Notes under the pieces: generated by a model
Told to the model about the DNA's origin: nothing
Database searches by the model: none
What the model saw: only the letters and a program-made list of their open reading frames with translations
Shown here: positions 36,884 to 45,648 of the stretch, one piece after another
Layout: every line of letters begins with the position of its first letter
Numbering within the stretch: position 1 is the first letter of the stretch
Translations under genes and position numbers: made by a program
Assembly: GCF_014200405.1 (NCBI RefSeq)
Contig: NZ_JACHBQ010000001.1
Span: 496,001-560,000 of the forward strand
Length of the DNA stretch: 64,000 nucleotides
Direction of reading: 5' to 3'
Source of the DNA: Cryobacterium roopkundense
GTDB taxonomy: Bacteria; Actinomycetota; Actinomycetes; Actinomycetales; Microbacteriaceae

Positions 36884-37085
36884 GGTCTCGATTGCTCGTG
36901 CCTCGCGCCTCGACCGGCGGGTGGGTTTCGTTGGTCGAGGCGCGACGAAGGAGCGATCGAGACCGGGTGGGCAGACCGTGGGTTTCGTTGGTCGAGGCGC
37001 GACGAAGGAGCGATCGAGGCCGGGTGGGCCGGTTTTGGGGCGTCTGCCGTGGTTGATGGGTGGTGCCTCGACCGCCGGGTGGGCC
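36884..37085. repeat. Inverted and tandem GGTCGAGGC...GATCGAGACC repeat array
   Basis: A 32-bp unit occurs in direct orientation at 36933-36964 and 36990-37021 (57-bp period, including GTGGGTTTCGTT) and in inverted orientation at 36884-36915. The inverted and first direct copies match at 28 of 32 positions and could form a long hairpin with a 17-nt loop. Partial units (CCTCGACC..CGGGTGGG) flank the array. It fills the 315-bp gap between iclR and ppsA. An ORF through it encodes 19-residue repeats, but this only reflects the DNA repeat. Confidence 0.8.
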
Positions 37086-37176
37086 GGCCCTCCTAGCCGG
37101 GCAGGCACTTGCGCAGTAGGGTGCCACAGCCAGGGCGGTGCAACCGGTGCGCCCGGCGCAGACCGAGGGCGGAACG

Positions 37177-39567
37177 ATGCGCGAGAGCACTGTGGTGTGG
37201 TTCGACGAGATCGGCCTGGCCGACATAGCAGCTGTGGGCGGCAAGAACGCCTCGCTCGGTGAGATGGTGCGCACTCTTGCCGCGGAGGGCGTGCGGGTGC
37301 CCGACGGATTCGCCACCACCGCAAACGCGTATCGGGAGTTCATTGCCGAGAACGGCATTGAGATTCCGCTGCGCCGCGAGCTGGACAGGTACCACTCCGG
37401 CGACGCCACGCTACGGGAGACCGGCCAGGCCCTGCGCGAGTTGTTTCTGAGCGGCGAATTTGCGCCGGACGCGGCCCACGGCATCCGTCAGGCGTACCGC
37501 CGGCTCGGGAAGACGACAGGCAGCGCGAACCCGGCCGTCGCCGTGCGCAGCAGCGCGACCGCGGAGGACCTGCCCGACGCGAGCTTCGCCGGCCAGCAGG
37601 AGACCTTTCTCAATGTGACAGGGGAACGGGACCTTCTCGACGCCTGCCGTCGGTGCTACGCCTCGCTGTTCACCGACCGGGCGATCAGCTACCGGGAGAT
37701 GAAGAACTTCGACCACCTCGACGTGGCGCTATCGATCGGCGTCCAGCGTATGATCCGCTCGGACCTCGGGGGGTCCGGCGTCATGTTCTCCATCGACACC
37801 GACAGCGGATTCCCCGGGGTGGCCGTGATCAGCGCCGCCTGGGGCCTCGGCGAAACTGTGGTGCAGGGCGTCGTCGATCCCGACAAGTACCTGGTGTTCA
37901 AAGCCCTGTTGGAACGGCCCGGCTGCACGCCGATCATCGAGAAGACCCTGGGGGCGAAGGAGCGCAAGATGGTCTACGCCGCCGGCGGGAGCGCGCGCAC
38001 CCGAACCATCGACACGAACGAACGGGAGCGGCAGGCCTTCGTGTTGAGCGACACCGACATCGTGCAGCTCGGCCGGTGGGCCGTGATCGTGGAAAAGCAC
38101 TACGGCCGCCCGATGGACATGGAATGGGCCAAGGACGGCCAGACCCAGGAACTGTTCATGGTGCAGGCGCGGCCGGAAACCGTGCAGTCGCGGGCGAGCG
38201 CCACCCGCTTTGCGGTGAGTCACCTGATCGAATCGGGACCGCTTCTCGTGTCGGGCATCGCGATCGGCGACAAGATCGCCGCAGGCCGAGCCTGTGTGAT
38301 CAGAGACTCCGCCGATATCGAGAATTTCGTCGACGGCGCCATCCTTGTCACCGAGATGACAGATCCCGACTGGGTGCCGATCATGGCCCGGGCGGCCGGC
38401 ATCGTGACCGATCACGGCGGGCCCACGAGCCACGCGGCGATCGTGAGCCGGGAGCTCGGCGTGCCCGCCGTCGTGGGAACCCGCCGTGCCACCGAAACGC
38501 TGACAGACGGCGAGGTCATCACGCTGAGCTGCGCCGAAGGAGACGAGGGGTACGTCTACGCCGGCGGGCTCGCCTTCGTCACCGAGGACGTGGACCTGGG
38601 AACCGTGCCGACCACCCACACCAGGGTGATGGTGAATATCGCAAGCCCCGCGGCGGCCTTCGAATGGTGGCGGCTGCCGGCCGCCGGTGTGGGCCTGGCG
38701 CGGATGGAATTCATCATCAACAACCTGATCAAGATCCACCCGATGGCCCTCGTGCATCCCGAACGCGTGAGCGACGCCGCGGCCCGCCGCGAGATCGCGC
38801 GTCTGACTCGCGGCTACGACGACCCGCAGGAGTACTTCGTGCAGACACTGGCGCTCGGCATCGCAAAGCTCACGGCGCCCTATCATCCGAATCCCGTGAT
38901 CGTAGGCCTGAGCGACTTCAAAACCAACGAGTACGCACACCTGATCGGCGGCGCAGACTTCGAACACGCCGAAGAGAACCCCATGCTGGGATTCCGCGGC
39001 GCTTCCCGCTACTACGACGATCGCTACCGGGAGGGCTTCGCCCTCGAGTGCCGCGCGATCAAGCAGGTCCGCGAGCGGATTGGGTTTGACAACGTGAAAG
39101 TCATGGTGCCGTTCTGCCGCACGACGGGGGAGGCCGACAGGGTGCTCGCGGCGATGGCCGAGAACGGCCTCGTGCGCGGGGAAGACGGTCTGCAGGTGTA
39201 CATGATGTGCGAAATTCCCGCGAACGTGATTCTGGCCGACAAGTTCGCCACCCGTTTCGACGGTTTCTCGATCGGGTCCAACGACCTCACCCAGCTGGTG
39301 CTCGGCGTGGACCGGGACGCCGAAGACCTGGCGACGCTGTTCGACGAACGCGATGAGGCGGTGCTCAGCATGATCAGCGAGGCCATCCGCAAGGCGCACG
39401 CCGCGGGGATCACGATCGGAATTTGCGGGCAGGGGCCGAGCAATCACCCCGACTTCGCGGCATTCCTCGTTCAGGAGGGAATCGATTCGATTTCCCTCAA
39501 TCCCGACAGTTTCCTGCGGGCGGTGTCGCGCATTGCCGAGGCGGAGGCCCAACTCGACACCCTGTAG
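37177..39567 (+). CDS. ppsA: Phosphoenolpyruvate synthase
   Basis: The 796-residue protein has the pyruvate-phosphate-dikinase N-terminal ATP-binding domain (AVRSSATAEDLPDASFAGQQET), the phosphohistidine domain (DHGGPTSHAAIVSRELGVPA, with the phosphorylated His) and the PEP-binding barrel ending ICGQGPSNHPDFAAFLV with the catalytic Cys. It makes PEP from pyruvate and ATP for gluconeogenesis. ATG 37177 is preceded by a GAGGGCGGA segment. The match is full length. Confidence 0.93.
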   Translation: MRESTVVWFDEIGLADIAAVGGKNASLGEMVRTLAAEGVRVPDGFATTANAYREFIAENGIEIPLRRELDRYHSGDATLRETGQALRELFLSGEFAPDAAHGIRQAYRRLGKTTGSANPAVAVRSSATAEDLPDASFAGQQETFLNVTGERDLLDACRRCYASLFTDRAISYREMKNFDHLDVALSIGVQRMIRSDLGGSGVMFSIDTDSGFPGVAVISAAWGLGETVVQGVVDPDKYLVFKALLERPGCTPIIEKTLGAKERKMVYAAGGSARTRTIDTNERERQAFVLSDTDIVQLGRWAVIVEKHYGRPMDMEWAKDGQTQELFMVQARPETVQSRASATRFAVSHLIESGPLLVSGIAIGDKIAAGRACVIRDSADIENFVDGAILVTEMTDPDWVPIMARAAGIVTDHGGPTSHAAIVSRELGVPAVVGTRRATETLTDGEVITLSCAEGDEGYVYAGGLAFVTEDVDLGTVPTTHTRVMVNIASPAAAFEWWRLPAAGVGLARMEFIINNLIKIHPMALVHPERVSDAAARREIARLTRGYDDPQEYFVQTLALGIAKLTAPYHPNPVIVGLSDFKTNEYAHLIGGADFEHAEENPMLGFRGASRYYDDRYREGFALECRAIKQVRERIGFDNVKVMVPFCRTTGEADRVLAAMAENGLVRGEDGLQVYMMCEIPANVILADKFATRFDGFSIGSNDLTQLVLGVDRDAEDLATLFDERDEAVLSMISEAIRKAHAAGITIGICGQGPSNHPDFAAFLVQEGIDSISLNPDSFLRAVSRIAEAEAQLDTL

Positions 39568-39578
39568 GTGTGCCCGGG

Positions 39579-39959
39579 CTACAGCATGTCTTCGTCGAAT
39601 GTTTGCAGGGCCGCCTGCTCATACTCCGCCTCGGCGGCGTCGGCGATGGCGCGCGCCTCGGCCACGCGCAGTGTGATGCGGCGTTCCGCAATGCGGATTC
39701 TCTCCGCCTCGGTCGGCGTGGCGTTGGTGAGCATGTCTTCCAACTGCTCGGGGTCGATGCGCAGGGCGTTGATCACCTCGACCTCGGAGTGCGCGAGGTC
39801 GGCCTTGCCGCGGAGCACCCGCAGGCGCGTCTCGCTCTCACGCTGGTGCTCCGCGTGTTCCGCCGCCGGGTCGGGCGGCAAAATAGCCCTCTCGCTCTGG
39901 TCCGGAAGTGCCGGGTGGTTCGTGCCGTCGGGGCCCGAAACGTGTTGTGCGTCACTCAT
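39579..39959 (-). CDS. Small helical hypothetical protein
   Basis: The 126-residue product is highly charged, with an Ala/Glu-rich C-terminal helix. ATG 39959 has GGGAGG just upstream. It converges on ppsA with an 11-bp gap. I do not recognise a family. Confidence 0.6.
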   Translation of the reverse strand: MSDAQHVSGPDGTNHPALPDQSERAILPPDPAAEHAEHQRESETRLRVLRGKADLAHSEVEVINALRIDPEQLEDMLTNATPTEAERIRIAERRITLRVAEARAIADAAEAEYEQAALQTFDEDML

Positions 39960-40023
39960 GCTGCCTCCCATTTCGGTGGCAGCCTAGCGCGGGAATCCGA
40001 TTCGGCACATGGGTCGCGGGTGA

Positions 40024-40668
40024 CTAGCCGGTGACGGGCCCGCGGCGAGCCAGCCACGATTGAGCGGCGACGACGTCGGGCTGGGTCACACCGTGGCCGC
40101 CGTCACGCACGTGTTGCTCCACCTCGGCGCCCGCCGCAGCCAGGGCGGCGGCCAGCACGGTGACGCTCGCGAGCGGGGCCATCGGGTCCGACCTGCCGTT
40201 CAGCAGCAGCACGCCTGTGCCGGAGAGATCTGCGGTCACGTCGCGTCCGGTGAGGGGGAACATGCCCGAGAACGCCACGACTCCCGCGATCGCCTCCGGA
40301 TGCAGCAGCGCTGTGGCCAGGGCGATGTTGGCGCCGTTCGAGAAGCCCACGGCGACGACGGGGCGCTCGCCGAGCCCGTAGTGTGCTCGGGCTCCCGCGA
40401 GGAAGACAACGAGTTCCGCAGAGCGGAGCACGACGTCATCCACGTCGAAGACTCCCTCCGAGATGCGACGGAACCAGCGCAGCATGCCACCCTCTATGAC
40501 CCGGCCACGGGGTGCGAGCACTGTCGCATCGGGGTCGAGCGAGTCGGCCAGTCGCGCGATCTCCTCCTCGTTGCCGCCGGTGCCGTGCAGCATCAACAAC
40601 ACGGGGGCGGTCGCCGAACCGGCGCGGAAAACGTGCGGCCAGTTTCTGAAAGTGTCAGACTCGGTCAC
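40024..40668 (-). CDS. Alpha/beta hydrolase (MhqD-like carboxylesterase)
   Basis: The 214-residue phospholipase/carboxylesterase-type hydrolase has the nucleophile elbow GFSNGA, an Asp in NGRSDPMAP and a His in DGGHGVTQ. GTG 40668 starts 2 nt after the stop of the upstream VOC dioxygenase, so the two are co-translated. The pair resembles the MhqO/MhqD arrangement that handles quinones and catechol-like electrophiles. Confidence 0.8.
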   Translation of the reverse strand: MTESDTFRNWPHVFRAGSATAPVLLMLHGTGGNEEEIARLADSLDPDATVLAPRGRVIEGGMLRWFRRISEGVFDVDDVVLRSAELVVFLAGARAHYGLGERPVVAVGFSNGANIALATALLHPEAIAGVVAFSGMFPLTGRDVTADLSGTGVLLLNGRSDPMAPLASVTVLAAALAAAGAEVEQHVRDGGHGVTQPDVVAAQSWLARRGPVTG

Positions 40669-40670
40669 GG

Positions 40671-41645
40671 TCAGCGGTCCAGCACGAGGGTCGGGTTGTT
40701 CTCGGCCGGCAGCGTGATGGGAACGACCGCCTGCTCGATCTGCGTGCGATTGGGCTCGAGCCACGGCGGCAGCTTGAGGGAGCGCCCGAGTTCGAGCAGC
40801 GGCTCATCGATGTCGAAGCCAGGGGTGTCTGTGGCGATTTCGAACAGCACTCCACCGGGCTCGCGGAAGTAGATGGACGTGAAGTACTGCCGGTCGAGAA
40901 TGGCGGTGACGCCGTATCCCCGGTCCACAAGCTCCTCCCGCCAGAGCTCCTGCGTGGTGTGATCGGGCACCCTGAAGGCGATGTGGTGAACGCTTCCGCC
41001 CGCGGTGCGGCCCACCTGTCCGGTGGGGTCAGCGATGATGTCCACGATGTTGCCCGGCGCGCCGTCGCCGGCGCCCACGCGGATGCGGTCGGCCGTCTCG
41101 GAGATGAGGTGCATGCCGAGGTCGCGGGTGAGCACCTCGACCGTGCCGGTGGGGTCCGCGACAGTGAGCACAGAGGAGTGCTGACCGCGCACGGCGTACT
41201 CGGCAGGGACGGATGCCGAATCCCACGGATTGCGCGGATCAACCGTGGACGACGCCACGAGATCGAGCTGCAGGCCGTCGGGGTCGAGGAGCGACAGGCG
41301 CTCCTCGCTGGACGACGTGGACGTCAGTGTCGACTCCACCCCGAGCTTGTGGAAGTGGGTCGCCCACCAACCAAGGCTGACGGCCGGCACCGAGAACGCC
41401 GTCGAGGTGGACTGGCCGGATCCGGCGGTGCCACTCGAGATGCCCGTCCACGGGAAGAACGTGAGCAGCGAGCCGGGGCGGCCCGCGTCATCCCCGTAGT
41501 ACAGGTGGTAGGTGCCGGGGTCGTCGAAGTTCACGGTCTTCTTTACGAGCCGCAGGCCGAGGCCCGTCACGTAGAAGTCGATGTTGCGTTGCGGTGCACC
41601 GGCTATCGCGGTGACGTGGTGCAGGCCTTGAGTCTGGGCGGTCAT
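40671..41645 (-). CDS. Ring-cleaving dioxygenase of the VOC fold (MhqO/MhqA-like)
   Basis: The 324-residue protein has two tandem vicinal-oxygen-chelate modules, each beginning with a metal-binding His (GLHHVTAIAG near residue 7; SVHHIAFRVPD near residue 205). A third ligand-type Glu lies in GVLFEIATDTPGF. This is the architecture of the MhqO/MhqA glyoxalase/dioxygenase family linked to quinone resistance. ATG 41645 has AGGA 5 nt upstream; the frame extends to 41732 without support. An IS1634-type element ends 95 bp upstream, and a palindrome in between is a likely operator. Confidence 0.83.
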   Translation of the reverse strand: MTAQTQGLHHVTAIAGAPQRNIDFYVTGLGLRLVKKTVNFDDPGTYHLYYGDDAGRPGSLLTFFPWTGISSGTAGSGQSTSTAFSVPAVSLGWWATHFHKLGVESTLTSTSSSEERLSLLDPDGLQLDLVASSTVDPRNPWDSASVPAEYAVRGQHSSVLTVADPTGTVEVLTRDLGMHLISETADRIRVGAGDGAPGNIVDIIADPTGQVGRTAGGSVHHIAFRVPDHTTQELWREELVDRGYGVTAILDRQYFTSIYFREPGGVLFEIATDTPGFDIDEPLLELGRSLKLPPWLEPNRTQIEQAVVPITLPAENNPTLVLDR

Positions 41646-41685
41646 GGGAGTCCTGTCTGGGAACGGCGGATGCTTACCGATTATT

Positions 41686-41701
41686 ACATGCAAACGCATG
41701 T
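41686..41701. promoter_or_regulatory. Candidate operator before the VOC dioxygenase
   Basis: ACATGCAAACGCATGT has 6-bp perfect arms around AAAC, 40 bp upstream of the start codon and 40 bp from the insertion sequence end. The size suits a MarR-type regulator, as for MhqR systems, but no such regulator is in the window. Confidence 0.5.
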
Positions 41702-41740
41702 TTTTCCTGAGATATTCCCCACCGTCCGTCAAAGCGGACC

Positions 41741-43660
41741 CCTAGCGGGAGTTTCCTAGCTAGCGTTGGTCAGAGTTGTGGATGTGCTGGTCAGCTTTGA
41801 TTTTTGCTGCTGTGTTGTGTATGACCTAATTCTTCTTCGGGGCCCACTTGGCGAGGTTGAAGATCTCGGCAAGCTGGTCCTGGGTGGGGGTGGTTGTGGT
41901 GAGCATGCGGCGGGCTTTGGGGCGCCCGCCGGTCGAGGGGAAGATCATGACGGTTTCCTGGATTTTCTCGAGCTGGTCGAGGAGCTCGCGGACCGAAAGA
42001 TGCAGACCTGCGTGCTCGGCTTGGCGGCGCATGAGGTGCGCGATTTGGAGGGCGAGGACGCAGGTGAAGGTGTGCACGCGGATGTTGTGCTCGGTCCGGT
42101 GATGCATGGGTGAGAACGACACCACGTGGGGGTCTTTGAGCTGTCGGAAGCTGAACTCCGCATCGGACTGGGACCGGTAAGCGGCCACGACGTCACTGAC
42201 TGGCCAGTCGTCGTGGTCGGTGACGAGGATGCGTTTGCCAAACACCTCCGCCTCGAGCATCAGGCGGGCATCGTCGTCGACGGTGAACGTCAGGTGGTGC
42301 GTGGCCGGCGTGGTGCCGGTCAGGTCCCAGATCAGGACGCGGCGAACCCAGGCGTCGTGAGTGATCGACCGGATTTCCTCTGCGACCTGCTCGGTGCTGC
42401 GTCGAGTTTTCCCGCGCTCCAGCGTCGCCGCGAGTTCGGTCAGGAGACCCTCGGCTTTGTGGAGGGTTTGCGCGAATCCGACGGCTTGTTTCTCGTGCAG
42501 GGTCGGGGAGTGCGTGAGAATCACACGGCGTTCGGAGCCATAGACAACCCGTCGGGTCTCCACGGCGCTGAGTCCGCCGAACCTGTCCGTAGCGACGATG
42601 CGACGGTCGCTCGCGGGCAGCGCGAGGAGATCGGCGACGATGGATGGCGGGATGGAACCCACAAACGCGAGCCCTTTGGCGGTGACGTGGGCGAAGTTGC
42701 TGAGGGAGTTCTGGCCGGCGTCGAAGACGACAGTCATCTCCGCCGGCGTCGCCCGGCCAGCCTTCGCGGCCAGGGCCGCGTGCCGGGAGCTGAGCAGATC
42801 AATCATCAACGGGAACTGCGTGACGTCGGGCTTGTTCCCGGGATAGGCATGGGCAACCAGGGGAACGCCGCCATCCCGGGTGACGACCAATCCCAAACCG
42901 ACCAGGCGCAGGTCGGTGCGTTTCTGTTTCGCTTTGCCGCGCTGAGCTATAGGGGCGAGGGTGTTGGCGGAATCGATGTAGGTCGCGAAGTTGGTCATAT
43001 CCAACGCCAACGCCGAAATGTCCAGGTTGAAGGTGGTGATCATCGCGACCGCGAGGCGCTGCTCAATCTCGGCGAGCTGATCCTCGGTGACTTTATGCAT
43101 CGCGTCCCAGAACCGGCGGTGATCCAATACACTCGCCGGCACCTTCGTGAACCGGTCCGCGGCGGTGCTTTTCCACCAGTCCGCGAAGCCGAGCTTCGAC
43201 GTGGGGGCGACGACCCGGTTCAGCGCGGCCAATGCCAGATAGGTCCCCACCGACGCTCCCGCGTCGCTGCGGCGCGCACCGACGACGGAATCGATGATCC
43301 CGGCCACGTCGAGTCGGTTCACGATTTCCCAGACCGCGGCCGTGTCTCCGAAGCCGAGGTGCTGCGTCTTCGACGGCAACGATTCGGCCTCGCGGGCGTC
43401 ATGCAACGCCTCGATATCGGCCGCCGAACCGAGATAGCGCTCCGAGACCATCTTGGGCTTGCCGTCGACGCGCGCCATCTCGCGCAGGTACCAGTACGGC
43501 TTCCCGTTGATCGTCTTCTTATACAAACTAGCCATACTTTAGGTCATACGCTCGCAAGGACCAAAAGTCACGCCACCACGCCGAAGAACGCCAGACCAGC
43601 ACAGAAATTCGACTCGGCGCAGTCTGGCGTCCCTGAAATAGCTAGGAAACTCCCGCTAGG
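41741..43660. mobile_element. IS1634-type insertion sequence
   Basis: The 1920-bp element is bounded by perfect 22-bp inverted repeats (starts CCTAGCGGGAGTTTCC; 41741-41762 and 43639-43660) and holds one transposase gene on the minus strand. No clear target duplication is visible. The right end abuts the last codons of a GyrI-like pseudogene and the left end lies in the mhqO-like promoter region. The intact gene and ends suggest it could be active. Confidence 0.9.
41826..43535 (-). CDS. IS1634-family transposase
   Basis: The 569-residue DDE transposase begins MASLYKKTINGKPYWYLRE, typical of IS1634. Candidate catalytic positions are Asp in SALALDMTNF, Asp in TVVFDAGQNS and Glu in SQSDAEFSFRQLKDP. 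The match is full length with no frameshift. It lies within 22-bp perfect terminal repeats. Confidence 0.92.
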   Translation of the reverse strand: MASLYKKTINGKPYWYLREMARVDGKPKMVSERYLGSAADIEALHDAREAESLPSKTQHLGFGDTAAVWEIVNRLDVAGIIDSVVGARRSDAGASVGTYLALAALNRVVAPTSKLGFADWWKSTAADRFTKVPASVLDHRRFWDAMHKVTEDQLAEIEQRLAVAMITTFNLDISALALDMTNFATYIDSANTLAPIAQRGKAKQKRTDLRLVGLGLVVTRDGGVPLVAHAYPGNKPDVTQFPLMIDLLSSRHAALAAKAGRATPAEMTVVFDAGQNSLSNFAHVTAKGLAFVGSIPPSIVADLLALPASDRRIVATDRFGGLSAVETRRVVYGSERRVILTHSPTLHEKQAVGFAQTLHKAEGLLTELAATLERGKTRRSTEQVAEEIRSITHDAWVRRVLIWDLTGTTPATHHLTFTVDDDARLMLEAEVFGKRILVTDHDDWPVSDVVAAYRSQSDAEFSFRQLKDPHVVSFSPMHHRTEHNIRVHTFTCVLALQIAHLMRRQAEHAGLHLSVRELLDQLEKIQETVMIFPSTGGRPKARRMLTTTTPTQDQLAEIFNLAKWAPKKN

Positions 43661-43933
43661 CGAGCAGGAAAACTATCCGCGTCTGCCACTTGGCCGGGTC
43701 GGGCTCGCTGTCCGGTCTACCGGAAAACCGGCCGTGATGTCGGCGGCCGCCGCCGTGGGGGCGCCGTGGTACAGCGCTACCTGCGGGCCAGCCGGGAAGA
43801 GACCCTGTCTGCTCAACTCTGCCGCGGCCGTGGAGAAGGCCCGGTCGAAGTACTCCGTCATGTGGTCCATCGGGATCACCTCGTGCATGCCCACCATGAT
43901 TCGCGGCTCCAGCTCGATCTGTTGTGCTTCCAT
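43656..43933 (-). pseudogene. GyrI-like effector-binding domain gene with internal deletion
   Basis: From ATG 43933 (GAGGGA upstream) the frame encodes the N-terminal part of a GyrI-like small-molecule-binding protein (EPRIMVGMHEVIPM through YHGAPTAAAADITAGFPV). It then ends early at 43673. In the next frame the text SEPDPAKWQTRIVFLLA, typical of the C-terminus of the same family, runs to a stop inside the insertion sequence end. About 60 residues that normally lie between are missing, so an out-of-frame internal deletion is inferred. The insertion sequence sits at its 3' end. Confidence 0.65.
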
Positions 43934-44025
43934 CGGTTTGTCCCTCGCTTTCGGTCGTCTGCCGACATCGACCGAGGCCGACGGCACCACTGCAGCGCCG
44001 GGCGCAGAACCGCGAAAGGGCCGGG

Positions 44026-44829
44026 TCAGCCGGTGATCGCCGGAATGATCGCGCCGGAAAAGACCTGCCAGGCGAGGGCAGTTTTCGCCACCAGGCTGAG
44101 CGTGATGTACGCCCGTTCCCCGCGCAGGTAGTCGCGCCAGCCACCCACTTGCTTGTACTGCAGCGCCTGGTTCACCGCGAAGGTGTTGAACAATACGAAG
44201 AGCGAGATGATGATGCCGTAGACGAATGCGGGAGGTTCCACCTCACTGGTTGAGCCGGGGGCGACGAAGTAGATCACGATGACGATCCAGGGCACGATGC
44301 CCACCATGCAGCCGAAGATGAATGGAAGCGAGTGACCGTTGCCCGGCTTCTCGTATTTCTCCTGTAACGCACCGAACATGATCATGGCGGCGTTGGCCGC
44401 GAAGATCGTGAACAGGGCCGCGATATCCGTGATTCCGGTGATCTGGGCGATGAGCCAGATCATGATGGAGGAGCTGAGGGCGTATTCCACCCAGCGGAAG
44501 TAGTTGTGGGTCTCTTTCAGCCCCGCGGCGTAGCGGGGGAAGAACCACGGTGACGAGATGAGGAAGTGGAAGAAGGCGGACAAGCCCAGGAACGCCACGA
44601 CGCCGATTCCCACGTTCACGCTGAACAGCGTCACGTTTTCGGGCGGCACCGGCACGCCGGGGGGTCCGGCCAGATAGTCCGCTGTCACGTCGAAGGTCAC
44701 CTGGGTGCTCAACAGCGTGAGCACATACGCGAAACCAATGGCCTGCACGAGGTGAAGGGAACCGGCCACGATGTTGTACGTGCGTAGGCGGGCTATCTTC
44801 TGATCGGTCGTATAGATCGTGCGTGCCAT
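44026..44829 (-). CDS. Heliorhodopsin
   Basis: The 267-residue seven-helix protein matches heliorhodopsins, a light-sensing retinal-protein family with inverted membrane topology. The retinal Schiff-base lysine is Lys249 in SLVAKTALAWQ and the counterion is Glu115 in FRWVEYALSSS. His26 (GSLHLVQ) and His88 (FFHFL) match the conserved histidines near the retinal pocket. Helix 6-7 text (PGSTSEVEPPAFVYGIII, RGERAYITLSL) is also family-typical. The ATG has GAAGGAG about 7 nt upstream. No retinal-forming oxygenase is nearby. The signalling partner is unknown; the GyrI-like pseudogene follows 92 bp downstream. Confidence 0.95.
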   Translation of the reverse strand: MARTIYTTDQKIARLRTYNIVAGSLHLVQAIGFAYVLTLLSTQVTFDVTADYLAGPPGVPVPPENVTLFSVNVGIGVVAFLGLSAFFHFLISSPWFFPRYAAGLKETHNYFRWVEYALSSSIMIWLIAQITGITDIAALFTIFAANAAMIMFGALQEKYEKPGNGHSLPFIFGCMVGIVPWIVIVIYFVAPGSTSEVEPPAFVYGIIISLFVLFNTFAVNQALQYKQVGGWRDYLRGERAYITLSLVAKTALAWQVFSGAIIPAITG

Positions 44830-44911
44830 TGGGAGCTCCTTCAGCGACGTGATGCGATTGACGATAACAGGGGGCGACGATCTGGACTGAACCCCAAGCG
44901 GGGCTGATGGG

Positions 44912-45511
44912 TCAGAGCACCGGGTCCATCGAGCTCAGGTGACAGGCGTCGTTCCAGCCCTGCAGTACGCGGTTCTCGCGCTCCCAGCCCAGTGACGACA
45001 CCGTCGCGGTACCCAGCCCCAGGTTGCGGCCGCCTGTGGCGGGCAGGCCCATCCAGCGCGCGGCCATGATACGCAGAAAATGGCCGTGGGCGAACACCGC
45101 AACCCGCCCTTCGGCGGCGAGGCATTTCTCGATCGCCGCGTCGGCACGGGCCCCCACCTCGTCGGCGGTTTCCCCGCCCTGGATCGGGTCGGTCCATACC
45201 GACCAGCCGGCGACCTCGGTGCGGATGTCGTCGGTGCGCCGTCCCTCGTACACGCCGTAGTCCCACTCGAGCACGCTGTCCTCGGCGATGCCCTGGGAAC
45301 CGTAGCCGGCGCGCTCCATCGTCTCCCACGCTCGCACCAGGGGGCTCGAGAGCACGAGGTCGAAGTGGGTGCCGTCGAGCATCCCGCCGAGCGCATCCGC
45401 TTGCTGGCGGCCGAAATCCGTGAGCGGAACATCCGTGCGGCCGGTGTGCTGGCCCGTGATGCTCCATTCGGTCTGCCCGTGCCGGATCAAAACGATGTCG
45501 TTCTGTGTCAT
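44912..45511 (-). CDS. Histidine phosphatase family protein
   Basis: The 199-residue protein has the catalytic LIRHGQTEW motif, a second His in FAHGHFLRIMAARW and a Glu in WDYGVYEG, as in phosphoglycerate-mutase-like phosphatases. The substrate cannot be told. ATG 45511 has GAGG 6 nt upstream. It lies upstream of the heliorhodopsin gene on the same strand with an 82-bp gap. Confidence 0.87.
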   Translation of the reverse strand: MTQNDIVLIRHGQTEWSITGQHTGRTDVPLTDFGRQQADALGGMLDGTHFDLVLSSPLVRAWETMERAGYGSQGIAEDSVLEWDYGVYEGRRTDDIRTEVAGWSVWTDPIQGGETADEVGARADAAIEKCLAAEGRVAVFAHGHFLRIMAARWMGLPATGGRNLGLGTATVSSLGWERENRVLQGWNDACHLSSMDPVL

Positions 45512-45648
45512 GTGCGCCTCATCCGTCCCCCCAAGTCTAGGCAGGCGGATGCTGCGCCAAACGCCCCCCGGACGGGGACTGCTACGTTTACAAGGTCAGC
45601 GCAGACGCCCTGAAGCCACAACGTCGTAGCAACTCCAGGGAGAAGCCT

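Noticed and set aside
36921..37262. ORF encoding perfect 19-residue repeats (GFVGRGATKERSRPGG units)
   Set aside because: It is the translation of a non-coding 57-bp DNA repeat; it has no ribosome binding site and overlaps the ppsA start.
37729..39552. 607-codon antisense frame opposite ppsA
   Set aside because: It mirrors the codon pattern of ppsA and shows no family resemblance.
42126..44036. 636-codon plus-strand frame through the IS1634 transposase
   Set aside because: Shadow of the transposase on the other strand; it also runs across the insertion sequence end.
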